Positions 17,565-25,781 are shown, counted from the first letter of the stretch. The stretch is DNA of 64,000 nt from G942493375 sp942493375 (GCA_942493375.1 OW818698.1:3596001-3660000); one strand, 5' to 3'. Notes: generated by a model from the sequence alone, not told the origin. Translations and numbers: made by a program.

Positions 17565-18113
17565 TCAGTCTATTCTGAGGTCACCTTCGATATTCTCTTC
17601 TATATAATCCCTGACCCATTTCAGGACTTCAGGTTCAGCGAGTCCTACATCCTGCAGATTGTCCTTGAGTTCTCGAGTATCAAGGATAAATTGCTTGCCG
17701 TCCTTTACATGCTTATATACAAAATCCATCTCTGGATTGGCTGCGATCAATGTTACCAGGGTAGCAGTTATATCCCCGAGGGGCAGCCTGTCTATGTGAT
17801 CCAGTTTGAATTGAGCTTCAAGGACAGTTCCCTCTCCAGGTTCCGATTTCATCCGCAGCCATCCTTCACATTCTATTGTTGCCTGAGCAAACAGCGGGAT
17901 ACCCATTCCGACTCTACGAGTCGTCCGGGTTGTGAAGAACGGATCTTTTACCTTTTCAAGAGATTCCGGATTCATACCCTTTCCGTTATCCCCAATGCAA
18001 ACCTTCAGAATATTTTCAATGCTGTGAGACTCTACAGATATCTCAACCAAACTTGCCCCGGCTGCTATTGAATTCTGCGCCAGATCCAGGATATTTAAAG
18101 ACAGTTCACGCAA
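17565..18113 (-). CDS. Histidine-kinase-like ATPase, no HisKA domain
   Basis: I choose TTG at 18113, six bases after GAGAGG, because family similarity begins at RELSLNILDLAQNSI. This gives 182 residues and an 8-nt overlap with the preceding PHP gene. It is a GHKL ATPase domain: N-box LDLAQNSIAAGA, G1 GDNGKGM, then DPFFTTR and VGMGIPL. No phospho-acceptor domain or sensor is present, so it may act as a small kinase or ATPase switch on another cluster protein. ATPases of this kind recur in clostridial-type [FeFe]-hydrogenase operons beside PHP and DRTGG proteins; their biochemical role is not established to my knowledge. Confidence 0.85.
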   Translation of the reverse strand: MRELSLNILDLAQNSIAAGASLVEISVESHSIENILKVCIGDNGKGMNPESLEKVKDPFFTTRTTRRVGMGIPLFAQATIECEGWLRMKSEPGEGTVLEAQFKLDHIDRLPLGDITATLVTLIAANPEMDFVYKHVKDGKQFILDTRELKDNLQDVGLAEPEVLKWVRDYIEENIEGDLRID

Positions 18114-18849
18114 TATAAGCCTCTCTGTCTCCCTGACCACGCAGAGCAAGTCTGACTTCATCCAGGGTGCGATGTTGCATCCGCAATATAGTCCGCCTCT
18201 CCCCGACAGCACTTAACCAATGTGCATCCGAACTGCGTATCAGTGTCTTACCTCTAAGATCCGAATACAATCCAATTGCTGCACCCGGTTCTATATTTGC
18301 CGAAAGCTCATAAGCATCGAACACGGACTCTTCCGGCAGGTACCCCAGCACATCAAGCAACCCTGTGCCGTGTTTATCCACATGTGAAGGAATGATCACT
18401 CCGCCGAGTTCCGAAGCCTCAGCATACACACGATCCAGCTCAAGGCTGGTCGGCATACTTATCGGTCTATCGCACAAACCTACAAACTCGTCTGCTTCAT
18501 CAACTATAATCTGCTCCCCAGCCCGTTCATCAGATAACCTGATTTTTGGCAGAGCATCATATACTATCTTCTGCATACAAACAGCCAACTCCATGTTGTC
18601 GAAGATGCAAAGCACGTGCACGCCTTCCAGGGTCTGCACTTCCATACCCGGCAGCACCTTTACAGAACTGGACTCGCTTACGCGTATAACAGCTGCTGCA
18701 TTCTCGCAGGAATTATGATCACAGATCGCTATCAAATCAAGTTCATTTAACTGGGCTGCTGCTATTATCAGACTGGGCAGCATCTCTATCTCTGCACATC
18801 CCGATAAAAGAGTATGGATGTGCAAATCTGCCTTAAAATCTGTCAGCAA
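18106..18849 (-). CDS. PHP-domain metal-dependent phosphoesterase-like protein
   Basis: The 247-residue protein has PHP-domain motifs: DLHIHTLLSGC at the start, CDHN, a Glu in GMEVQT, IPSHVDKHG and SSDAHWL. These would form a metal centre for phosphoester hydrolysis. It overlaps the upstream DRTGG gene by 7 nt and the downstream ATPase gene by 8 nt, so the three are translationally coupled. PHP proteins of this kind accompany hydrogenase operons in Clostridia; the substrate is unknown, and a role in nucleotide signalling or cofactor repair is only a guess. Confidence 0.88.
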   Translation of the reverse strand: MLTDFKADLHIHTLLSGCAEIEMLPSLIIAAAQLNELDLIAICDHNSCENAAAVIRVSESSSVKVLPGMEVQTLEGVHVLCIFDNMELAVCMQKIVYDALPKIRLSDERAGEQIIVDEADEFVGLCDRPISMPTSLELDRVYAEASELGGVIIPSHVDKHGTGLLDVLGYLPEESVFDAYELSANIEPGAAIGLYSDLRGKTLIRSSDAHWLSAVGERRTILRMQHRTLDEVRLALRGQGDREAYIA

Positions 18850-19187
18850 CTCTTAATTCCCAACTCGTATAACTTCCCTACAACATCGAAAAGTGAAGCA
18901 TCTGTGGTAAAGAGCGGTATATGCTCCTCCTTTGCCTTCTCTCGCGTGTTATCATCAGGAGATATTCCCCCAGCAATGACTACTGCGACAAGATTGACCA
19001 TTACCGCAACTCCCACAATATTCTGGTGCTTCTGATTGGTGATCCAGAGACAACCATCTCCACCTTTGGCAAGCACATCGCTCAATAAATCAGATGCATA
19101 TCCGGATATAACTGGGGTATCTTCCCAATCATCACTTATCGGTTTCAGGTTCAGTTGGTTTACCAGTTGCTTCAGTGTCAGGTTCAT
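18843..19187 (-). CDS. DRTGG-domain protein (second in the cluster)
   Basis: This 114-residue protein consists of one DRTGG domain, with the typical start LTLKQLVNQLNLKPIS, then GGYASDLLSDVL-like GYASDLLSDVLAKG and a Rossmann-like core. The DRTGG domain is associated with regulatory regions of phosphotransacetylases and CBS proteins and is thought to bind a ligand, perhaps a nucleotide. Its first 56 nt overlap the 3' end of the hydrogenase-like gene upstream in another frame, but the start fits the family well and has GAGAAG before it. It also overlaps the PHP gene by 7 nt. Confidence 0.82.
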   Translation of the reverse strand: MNLTLKQLVNQLNLKPISDDWEDTPVISGYASDLLSDVLAKGGDGCLWITNQKHQNIVGVAVMVNLVAVVIAGGISPDDNTREKAKEEHIPLFTTDASLFDVVGKLYELGIKSC

Positions 19188-20544
19188 TACTTCTCTTCTC
19201 TCCGTGTCCCATTGCCGGTGGAGCCTTCTTTGCCAACTCCATCATCTCACCGGCAAGAACAGCTACGCGTTCACGCAATTTGAAAACACAGTCCATTTCG
19301 CTGGCCAGACCTCTGACCACATCCTCTGCCAACGCCTGGCAGTTTGGTGCTCCGCAACTTCCACAGTCCAAACCCGGCAGACTCTCCAGTATCTGTTCCA
19401 TCTGGAACATCTTCCGGATAGCCTCTGCCATGTCGTCATCCAGTTTCAAAGTTGGCCTGGGTTCAATCGGCCTGTCGTGCTTAAACCAGTGTTCATTCTC
19501 AAGGGTCTCTTCAGGCAAAGGTGATTGGGTTTTCTCTGGTTTTGCGGAAGACATTATCCTGACTCGTCTTCGAGTTATAAATGGATTCTCAACAGTCAGG
19601 ACTCCACCAACACAGCCTCCAACACAGGCTTGTGCTTCGATGTAGTCAATCTCCTTGAGTTTGCCTCTCTCGACTTCCTCAAGGATCTGTATCACCTGAT
19701 GTATGCCATCGACTGCAATCTGTTTTTCCTCACAGATTGCCAGCACTTCACCACCGGACCGTGCCCAGCCAACCCCACTACCGCTCCCGGTATGCAGCTT
19801 TTCTCCCAGCTTGTCCAGTTCCTCGAGATCCCGGGTAAGCCGGTCTCTGATTAGTGGATACACTTCAGAAATTGCAATGGCTCCATTTACTACTCTCTCT
19901 TCGTATCCTTCCGGATCATTGATCGCGCTGACCTTTCCAGGACAGGGAGTAATAAAGAACACTCCAACTTCATCATCTTTAAACTGAGTGGTTCGACGTG
20001 CATACCCTCTGGCAATCAATGCAGCGGCCCGCATCGGACTGATGACCGGCATAATGTGCCCGATAAGGTCAGGGAAACTAACCTGAATCAACCTTACAAC
20101 TGCAGGGCAGGCACTGGATATCATTGGCCTTTCCGCCGGTTGTTTTTCTAAAAACTCATGTATTTTCTGCGCTGCCATATCCGCACCCAAAGCTACATCA
20201 ACGGCATAATCGAATCCGATTGTCAGCAGAGCAGCCAGTACCCGCCTCGGTGGTGTTCCCTCCGGGAATTGACCATACAGTGCAGGTGCCGGAATTGCAA
20301 TTTTAAACTTGTAATTGTCGAGTGCAGTCAGGGCATCAGCTACTACAACCTTGGCTTTGTTGGCACATGTCCGCACGCACTCCCCACAGTCTATACATCG
20401 TGTTTCAATTATGTTAGCCTTGCCATCCCGGACACGTATAGCTTCGGTTGGGCAACGTCGAATACAGTTGACACAGCCCTTACATTTGTCCTCTTTCAGA
20501 TGGACTGAGTGAAAGAAGCCTTTATCCCGGTTCTGTCTAGGCAT
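19132..20544 (-). CDS. RsxB-like ferredoxin/[FeFe]-hydrogenase domain protein
   Basis: Start ATG 20544 overlaps the stop of the ATPase gene; a TTG two codons upstream is possible. The 470 residues comprise two 4Fe-4S motifs (CKGCVNCIRRC, CIDCGECVRTC), a divergent H-cluster-type domain and a C-terminal 4Fe-4S motif of the RnfB/CdhD type (CGSCGAPNCQALAEDVV). The hydrogenase motifs are reduced (SSACPAVV, ITPCPGK, ACVGGCVGG) compared with HydA, so an intact H-cluster is doubtful. Proteins like this, grouped with DRTGG and anti-sigma-type ATPases, are candidates for redox or H2 sensing rather than catalysis. The last 20 residues or so are low-complexity and overlap the next gene. Confidence 0.85.
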   Translation of the reverse strand: MPRQNRDKGFFHSVHLKEDKCKGCVNCIRRCPTEAIRVRDGKANIIETRCIDCGECVRTCANKAKVVVADALTALDNYKFKIAIPAPALYGQFPEGTPPRRVLAALLTIGFDYAVDVALGADMAAQKIHEFLEKQPAERPMISSACPAVVRLIQVSFPDLIGHIMPVISPMRAAALIARGYARRTTQFKDDEVGVFFITPCPGKVSAINDPEGYEERVVNGAIAISEVYPLIRDRLTRDLEELDKLGEKLHTGSGSGVGWARSGGEVLAICEEKQIAVDGIHQVIQILEEVERGKLKEIDYIEAQACVGGCVGGVLTVENPFITRRRVRIMSSAKPEKTQSPLPEETLENEHWFKHDRPIEPRPTLKLDDDMAEAIRKMFQMEQILESLPGLDCGSCGAPNCQALAEDVVRGLASEMDCVFKLRERVAVLAGEMMELAKKAPPAMGHGEKRSNEPDTEATGKPTEPETDK

Positions 20545-20971
20545 TTTCAAAAACCATTCTTACGGTTGTACCTTTACCGTGTTCGCTTGTCACTTCCATC
20601 ACGGTAGCGTTGTTTTTCATATTGGGCAGTCCCATACCAGCTCCAAATCCCAATTCCCTTACAGAGTCAGGAGCAGTAGAGAACCCGGGAGTCATAGCCC
20701 GTGCAATATCTTCAATACCCGGTCCCTGATCATCGACTGTAACAATTACCTTATCCAGATCAGCGTCTAATAGAACAGTTCCTGACTTCGCGTGAATGAC
20801 GACATTCATCTCTGCCTCATAACAAGAGATAGCCACTCTGCGAACGATATCCGATTGAACTCCAATCTGCTGAAGGATTTTCTTTACACGGCTGGATGCT
20901 TCCCCGGCTCCTGAGAAGTCACCGCCCTGTACCTTAAACTCAAAATGCAATGCCTTGCGTTGCTCTTCCAT
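20537..20971 (-). CDS. Anti-sigma-factor-type serine kinase (HATPase)
   Basis: The 144-residue protein is an RsbW-like GHKL ATPase: N-box YEAEMNVVIHA, G1 DDQGPGI and G2 GFGAGMGLPNM. RsbW-type proteins bind and phosphorylate partner proteins. Here the likely partner is encoded in the same operon, such as the RsxB-like protein or a DRTGG protein, since no sigma factor or STAS antagonist gene is adjacent. Its gene abuts the first DRTGG gene with no spacer and overlaps the next by 8 nt. Confidence 0.87.
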   Translation of the reverse strand: MEEQRKALHFEFKVQGGDFSGAGEASSRVKKILQQIGVQSDIVRRVAISCYEAEMNVVIHAKSGTVLLDADLDKVIVTVDDQGPGIEDIARAMTPGFSTAPDSVRELGFGAGMGLPNMKNNATVMEVTSEHGKGTTVRMVFENA

Positions 20972-21394
20972 CTATTCATGGCCGCCGATCAACTCGGTTG
21001 AATGTGATTCCTCGGGACACATATTATTTACGCAGCCCGATAATCCAGCTTTATAGAGCCGTCCACAACTCTCATAGAGTGGAAGGGAGGAGAGTATGAT
21101 AGTGAGTCCCATAGACTTAGCCAGATCAATAGTCTGTTCATCCGGACATTTGCTTCGGACAAAAACTATTGCTTTGAGGTCAAGCATTTCCGCTGTCCGC
21201 ACTACCTGCGAATTGGTAAGTCCTGTAAGCAGGACAGACCCAGGTTTAGTGAAAGCCAGAGCATCACTCATAAGGTCACAACCACATGCGGTAGAGACAT
21301 ACTTATTTGCGTTGTCTTCTCCACACACCATTTTGCCGTCCAGCAGGCAGCAAACTTGTTGTATTGTTAGTCCATTTCTCGAGGAATCATCCAT
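20972..21394 (-). CDS. DRTGG-domain protein, first gene of the hydrogenase operon
   Basis: This 140-residue protein has the DRTGG pattern: LTIQQVCCLLDGKMVCGED, then ACGCDLMSDALAF, SVLLTGLTNSQVVRTAEM and a C-terminal helix region. The last 35 residues contain several cysteines (Cys at SCGRLYKAGLSGC and CPEE), which could make it redox responsive; that is inference. No clear ribosome site precedes the ATG at 21394. A Rex-like palindrome sits 23 nt upstream, making this the likely first gene of the minus-strand operon. Confidence 0.8.
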   Translation of the reverse strand: MDDSSRNGLTIQQVCCLLDGKMVCGEDNANKYVSTACGCDLMSDALAFTKPGSVLLTGLTNSQVVRTAEMLDLKAIVFVRSKCPDEQTIDLAKSMGLTIILSSLPLYESCGRLYKAGLSGCVNNMCPEESHSTELIGGHE

Positions 21395-21416
21395 AATTTG
21401 TATATCTCACTGTGGC

Positions 21417-21434
21417 TCGTGATATTTTTCACAA
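21417..21434 (-). promoter_or_regulatory. Rex-like operator upstream of the hydrogenase operon
   Basis: On the minus strand this reads TTGTGAAAAATATCACGA. It matches 12 of the 14 fixed positions of the Rex consensus TTGTGAA-N4-TTCACAA with the correct 18-bp span. It lies 23 nt before the first gene of an NADH-linked hydrogenase operon, the kind of target Rex represses when NADH is low. No clear promoter hexamers were identified around it. Confidence 0.6.
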
Positions 21435-21866
21435 TCTTTCCTGGCAGTGGTGCCGAACCTATTGCGTTCGGCTGTAACACCTTGCTTGCCCTGTTCTCAT
21501 TATAGATTGCGTCTCCTTGGTATGTCAACGGTATATTCGCCCATTCTGTGACATTATCCTGTCTAGCTGGGCTTAAGTGTCTGCAATGAGGCCATTTGTG
21601 AATATAATAACTATTTAGGCAGGCTTTCTTCCTGTTATTAGCCCGATTTTGTGGTATTCCGGTCATATTTGTGCCCGTCGCAACAAGCAACGCATGTACA
21701 TCGTTTGAGCCAAAGGTGAAATAGTTCTTTATTAGTTAATTATATAACAGTATAATTAGAGAATATTATACTCTTTGGCTGTGGTTTTCAGAAAACTGTA
21801 ATACTACATCATAAAATCAGTTGCATGACATATCATTCAGAGGCTCTTCGCAACCGTTGTACAATT

Positions 21867-21890
21867 AACCCGCTTGGTTTTAGCGGGTTT
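21867..21890. terminator. Terminator-like hairpin in the divergent region
   Basis: AACCCGCT (21867-21874) pairs with AGCGGGTT (21882-21889) across TGGTTTT; TTT follows on the plus strand and a short A/T stretch on the minus strand. No annotated gene ends here, so it may belong to an unannotated short RNA or act as an attenuator. Confidence 0.45.
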
Positions 21891-21943
21891 CACTGATTTT
21901 CCATGTCAGCAATCTGTCATTCTCGCGTGTGTAGGCTCTATTC

Positions 21944-21952
21944 TGCTATAAT
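21944..21952 (+). promoter_or_regulatory. Extended -10 promoter of the kdsC operon
   Basis: TGCTATAAT is a perfect extended -10 element 18 nt before the kdsC start; no good -35 is needed or seen. An AGGAG ribosome site follows directly, implying a very short leader. Confidence 0.6.
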
Positions 21953-21970
21953 TCCTATCAGGAGAAACGT

Positions 21971-22534
21971 ATGACAATAATTGAGAAACTTTCTAAAATA
22001 AGGCTTTTAGCCATGGATATCGATGGCACTCTTACAGATGGCGGTCTGACATTCCACAACGGACTGCAGCTTAAAGAATTCAATGTATATGACGGTCTGG
22101 GCATAAGACTCGCCCTGACCAACAACTTGCATATTGCATGGGTGACAGGAAATATCTCAGAAACCGTAAATGACCGTGCCCGCAGCCTGGGAGTTACAGA
22201 AGTCTGCCAGGGTGTCCAGAATAAATCCGAAGCAATCAAAGAACTAGCGAATAGACATGGTTTCTCTCTGGATGAGATTGCTTATATTGGGGACGATCTA
22301 AATGATTATCCGGCATTTGGAACTGCAGGATTCGGGTTTGCCGTAAATAATGCTGTAGATGAAATAAAACATGCCGCGGATATCATTACCGAGAAATCCG
22401 GCGGACACGGAGCAGTCAGAGAAGCTATCGAGACCATTTTTAAAGCAAAAGGCACATGGGAAGAAGTAGTGAAGAGTTATATAGAGATGCTGGAGTCCGA
22501 TAAAGCTGCATCAGATTCGGGGAATGTTGCCTGA
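21971..22534 (+). CDS. kdsC: KdsC-type HAD phosphatase (KDO 8-phosphate phosphatase family)
   Basis: The 187-residue protein has the small cap-less HAD layout of KdsC: DIDGTLTDGG (nucleophile Asp), VTGN, a Lys in NKSEAIKEL and GDDLNDYP. Family members remove phosphate from KDO 8-phosphate during LPS core synthesis, and related ones act on other nonulosonate phosphates. It heads a four-gene plus-strand operon with a metallophosphoesterase and two glycosyltransferases, which fits a role in surface glycan precursors. A C-terminal extension of about 20 residues is beyond the usual length. The exact sugar substrate is uncertain. Confidence 0.85.
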   Translation: MTIIEKLSKIRLLAMDIDGTLTDGGLTFHNGLQLKEFNVYDGLGIRLALTNNLHIAWVTGNISETVNDRARSLGVTEVCQGVQNKSEAIKELANRHGFSLDEIAYIGDDLNDYPAFGTAGFGFAVNNAVDEIKHAADIITEKSGGHGAVREAIETIFKAKGTWEEVVKSYIEMLESDKAASDSGNVA

Positions 22535-23265
22535 TGGCTGAAATCACTATTTTTCATACCTCGGATTTTCACAGCAGGCTGGATGAAAATAGTTCAGATA
22601 AACTCGCTGCATTGAAAAAGTCCGTTCCGGGCAGCCTGCTGCTGGATTCAGGGGATGCTATCAAGTCAGGTAATATCACGTTCAACCCCTGGGGAGAAGC
22701 GATGCTCTCTCTAATGAACCGGGCAGGTTATGATGCTATGTGTGTCGGCAACAGGGAATACCACTTTATGGCAGGCCCGATGAAAGCGAAAACATTCAGA
22801 GCCGGATTCCCACTACTGAGTGCCAATATGATAACTAAAGGGGACAATCCGACAATAGAACCATACGCCGACTTCAATTGCGATGGTTTAAAAGTAAGGA
22901 TTATGGGATTGTCTGTTCCCTGCGTAACAAAGCAGATGTTTGTCCACCACCTGGCTGATCAGTATTTCGAAGAACCTGTAAACTGCGGCGTACAAAAAGC
23001 TAATGAGCTGAGAGAAGGTTGCGACCTGCTCATTGCACTAACACATGTCGGCTTGAAAAAAGACACTGAGCTTGCTGAGAAGGCAGGCGTGCTGGATTTG
23101 ATCCTGGGCGGACACACTCATACCATAACTGAAGAGCCGCTCAAAGTCGGAAATACAGTAATTTTACATCATGGATTCCATGCTAAAAATGTAGGCAAGG
23201 TGACCATCAAATTCGAGGATGGAATTGTTGACGTGCATAACCAACTCCTGGAACTGAGGCCTTAG
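22534..23265 (+). CDS. Metallophosphoesterase, 5'-nucleotidase-like
   Basis: The 243-residue calcineurin-like phosphoesterase shows the metal-site series HTSDFH, DSGDAI, GNREYH, LTHVG and GGHTHT, in the order seen in UshA-type 5'-nucleotidases. The usual GNHE motif reads GNRE, losing a conserved His that normally helps catalysis. There is no signal peptide and no C-terminal nucleotidase domain, so it is a short cytoplasmic form. The ATG overlaps the kdsC stop by one base. A phosphate-releasing step in activated-sugar metabolism is plausible, but the substrate is unknown. Confidence 0.83.
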   Translation: MAEITIFHTSDFHSRLDENSSDKLAALKKSVPGSLLLDSGDAIKSGNITFNPWGEAMLSLMNRAGYDAMCVGNREYHFMAGPMKAKTFRAGFPLLSANMITKGDNPTIEPYADFNCDGLKVRIMGLSVPCVTKQMFVHHLADQYFEEPVNCGVQKANELREGCDLLIALTHVGLKKDTELAEKAGVLDLILGGHTHTITEEPLKVGNTVILHHGFHAKNVGKVTIKFEDGIVDVHNQLLELRP

Positions 23266-23268
23266 CAG

Positions 23269-25107
23269 ATGCTGTTCGCTTCAATAATCATCGCATCAGC
23301 CATTGTGCTTGCCGGTCTTGGACTCATAACCCTCGGCCGCCGTCTTTTCAAGAGTGCTGGCCCAAAATCCATATTGACAGACACGGCCCTCGGTATCGGT
23401 GGACTCTCACTGGTCATCCTGGCATTTGGAGCACTACAGCTCTATTCAGGAGTCAGCAAGTATATTTTGCTGGCACTGTGTGGAGTCCTCGCTCTGTTCG
23501 GATCCTTAAGGGCCATATCAGAACTCCGTAACAAGCTCAAAGCTAGATCATCTAGCAAACAGAAACTCACGCTTAACAATGTACTACCTATATTATTACT
23601 GGTTGCAATAGCCTGTGCCGTACTGCTTGCTGGTTCAGCACCCCCTGCAATGGATGACTGGGACACCCTGGCTTATCACCTGACTGTTCCCCGGCTCTAT
23701 ATCGAACACGGCGGACTGTATTATATCGACTTCTCATCCCATTCCAACTTTCCAATGCTTCTTGAGATGCTTTATATCCCGGGTTTGATGCTGGAAAATC
23801 CGGTAGCTGCAAAGTTAGTGCATTTCATCATAGGCATCTTGTTTGTCCTTGCTGTTATTAGACTGACAGAAAAACACATACAACCAGGAGCCGGATACCT
23901 TGCCGGAATAGCCACAGCAGGCATACCTATTGTAATGTGGGAAGGAACGACCGGATATATCGACCTTGCCACTGCACTGTACACAATATTAGCCGTTGAA
24001 GCTTTACTCAATATGCAGGATGAAAATAAACCAAAACTTGCACTGATTGCAGGACTCTTTGCCGGATTCACTGCATCTACAAAATTATTGGGGACTGCCA
24101 CTATTTTGTTAATTGGAGCCTGGCTCATAATTCAACACCTAACTTTTCGTAGAAAGTCACTGGGCCCTGTTCTACTCTGGTTCTGCCTGGGAGCTATTAT
24201 CTGTTTGCCCTGGTATCTGCGGACATTTATAAACACCGGTAGCCCCGTCTTCCCATTCTTCTACTCTATCTTTGGCGGTAGAGACTGGAATACTGAGCTC
24301 GCACAGACATATACTGCCAGCCAGGCACATTTCGGTATGGGACACGGATTACTTGATCTTATAAAGCTGCCATACAACATTACTGTCTTTTCGGAAAGGT
24401 TCTACGATACCCCAGGTTTGCATGTTGGTCCGATCCTTCTTGTTGGGCTTCCTATGCTGTTGGTATTAATAAAGCACAGGACCAACAAGACTCTGGGGCT
24501 TGCAGGATTTGTAATTGCCCAGGTTCTATTGTGGTTTGCACTGACCCAACAGAGCAGGTACCTTTTTCCGGTATACGGATTACTCGCAGCACTTTCTGCC
24601 GGGCTGGCTTATAAAATGGAATCTTTGAAGAGCCTCAAAATGGGACTTTGGATAATATTCACAGTGACTGCACTGTGCGGACTGTATACTATAATTCCAT
24701 TAGCAACAGACAGAGCCGCAGTAGCGTTCGGTTCTGAAACATCGAATGACTACCTCTCACGGTCGGTGGATGTATATAGAGCTGATAATTATATCAATGA
24801 GAATCTGCCAAAAGATGCGAAAGTAGCTCTGTTCGGGGATACACGTGGATTATACTTAAATCGCGATTTTGCCTGGGCTGACTGGGGACACAATACCAGG
24901 TTCAGCAGAAACTACACCAGTGCAGCTGACCTGGTAGGATATCTCCGTTCTCAGGGGTTCACGCATACCCTGGTCAATCTCCGTTTCCTGCCCAAAGATC
25001 ACCACGGTCCTCTGGTTGTTGATGCAATCACACAAGGCTTGCTGGTGCAGGAATACCCATCATATGGATCAGGTGCGAAAGTCGGGGTCTACAGTATACC
25101 AAAATGA
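23269..25107 (+). CDS. Polytopic GT-C-type glycosyltransferase (ArnT/PMT-like)
   Basis: The 612-residue protein has about a dozen hydrophobic helices and, after the third, a loop with DDWDTLAYH, the kind of acidic motif that marks the catalytic loop of GT-C glycosyltransferases using lipid-linked sugars. The region after residue 500 is soluble and probably periplasmic. The gene starts 3 nt after the phosphoesterase stop and overlaps the following GT2 gene by 4 nt (ATGA). The pair resembles operons in which a GT2 enzyme makes a polyprenyl-phosphate sugar and a GT-C enzyme transfers it outside the membrane. The acceptor is unknown. Confidence 0.75.
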   Translation: MLFASIIIASAIVLAGLGLITLGRRLFKSAGPKSILTDTALGIGGLSLVILAFGALQLYSGVSKYILLALCGVLALFGSLRAISELRNKLKARSSSKQKLTLNNVLPILLLVAIACAVLLAGSAPPAMDDWDTLAYHLTVPRLYIEHGGLYYIDFSSHSNFPMLLEMLYIPGLMLENPVAAKLVHFIIGILFVLAVIRLTEKHIQPGAGYLAGIATAGIPIVMWEGTTGYIDLATALYTILAVEALLNMQDENKPKLALIAGLFAGFTASTKLLGTATILLIGAWLIIQHLTFRRKSLGPVLLWFCLGAIICLPWYLRTFINTGSPVFPFFYSIFGGRDWNTELAQTYTASQAHFGMGHGLLDLIKLPYNITVFSERFYDTPGLHVGPILLVGLPMLLVLIKHRTNKTLGLAGFVIAQVLLWFALTQQSRYLFPVYGLLAALSAGLAYKMESLKSLKMGLWIIFTVTALCGLYTIIPLATDRAAVAFGSETSNDYLSRSVDVYRADNYINENLPKDAKVALFGDTRGLYLNRDFAWADWGHNTRFSRNYTSAADLVGYLRSQGFTHTLVNLRFLPKDHHGPLVVDAITQGLLVQEYPSYGSGAKVGVYSIPK

Positions 25108-25775
25108 AACTAAGCGTAATCATCCCGGTCTATAATGAGGTCGAAACTATAGAAGAAGTTATAAGGCAGGTCCGCGCCGTCGACCTGCCTATTGAGATAG
25201 TCATTGCCGATGACTGTTCTACAGACGGCAGCCTGCCGATCCTCCGCAGCATGACCGATATAACTCTCATCGAGTCCGCAACCAACAGGGGCAAAGGAAT
25301 GGCCATCCGCAGCGCTCTATCCAAGGTAACCGGGGATATAGTAGTCATACAGGACGCTGACATGGAATACGACCCCCAGGACTTTCCAAAACTGGTTCAG
25401 CCTATAATAGACAACAAAGCCGACATTGTCTACGGCACCCGCTTTGTCCCGAATAAACCCAAGATGAAGCTAGCCAACTATCTTGGAAACAAGGTCTTCG
25501 CTTTCATTGCAACAGTCCTTTACAAAACCAAAGTTACAGACGAGGCAACCTGCTATAAAGCCTTCAAAACAGTAGTCCTCAAGAGTATAGACTTGCACTG
25601 TGAAAGATTCGAATTCTGCCCGGAAGTCACTGCCAGGCTCTTGAAAAGAGGGTATCGCTACGCCGAAGTCCCCATCTCCTACACCCCCAGAACCCACGCG
25701 CAGGGCAAAAAAATAACCTGGCGAGACGGTATAACCTGCATCTGGAACCTGTTGAAGTATAGATTCACAGGATAA
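25104..25775 (+). CDS. GT2 glycosyltransferase, polyprenyl-phosphate sugar synthase-like
   Basis: The 223-residue protein is a single GT-A domain: VIIPVYNEVETIEEV, the nucleotide-binding DDCSTDG, NRGKGMAIR and QDADMEYDP. It lacks C-terminal membrane helices, as in short dolichol-phosphate mannosyltransferase homologues. It should transfer a nucleotide-activated sugar to polyprenyl phosphate, feeding the GT-C enzyme encoded just upstream with a 4-nt overlap. Donor specificity cannot be read from the sequence. Confidence 0.87.
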   Translation: MKLSVIIPVYNEVETIEEVIRQVRAVDLPIEIVIADDCSTDGSLPILRSMTDITLIESATNRGKGMAIRSALSKVTGDIVVIQDADMEYDPQDFPKLVQPIIDNKADIVYGTRFVPNKPKMKLANYLGNKVFAFIATVLYKTKVTDEATCYKAFKTVVLKSIDLHCERFEFCPEVTARLLKRGYRYAEVPISYTPRTHAQGKKITWRDGITCIWNLLKYRFTG

Positions 25776-25781
25776 TTTGTA

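Larger units (their letters stand above)
21395..21970. other. Divergent intergenic region, 576 bp
   Basis: Besides the Rex-like site, the region holds a 7-bp hairpin GCCGAAC/GTTCGGC (21452-21472) in the hydrogenase leader. It also has an AT-rich stretch with several TATAAT-like hexamers on both strands (21735-21775), an 8-bp hairpin at 21867-21890 and the kdsC promoter. No convincing gene was found; a 107-codon open frame at 21367-21690 looks spurious. Confidence 0.5.

Noticed and set aside
21367..21690. Minus-strand open frame of 107 codons upstream of the hydrogenase operon
   Set aside because: It overlaps the start of the DRTGG gene and the Rex-like site, has no ribosome site and an unlikely amino-acid composition.
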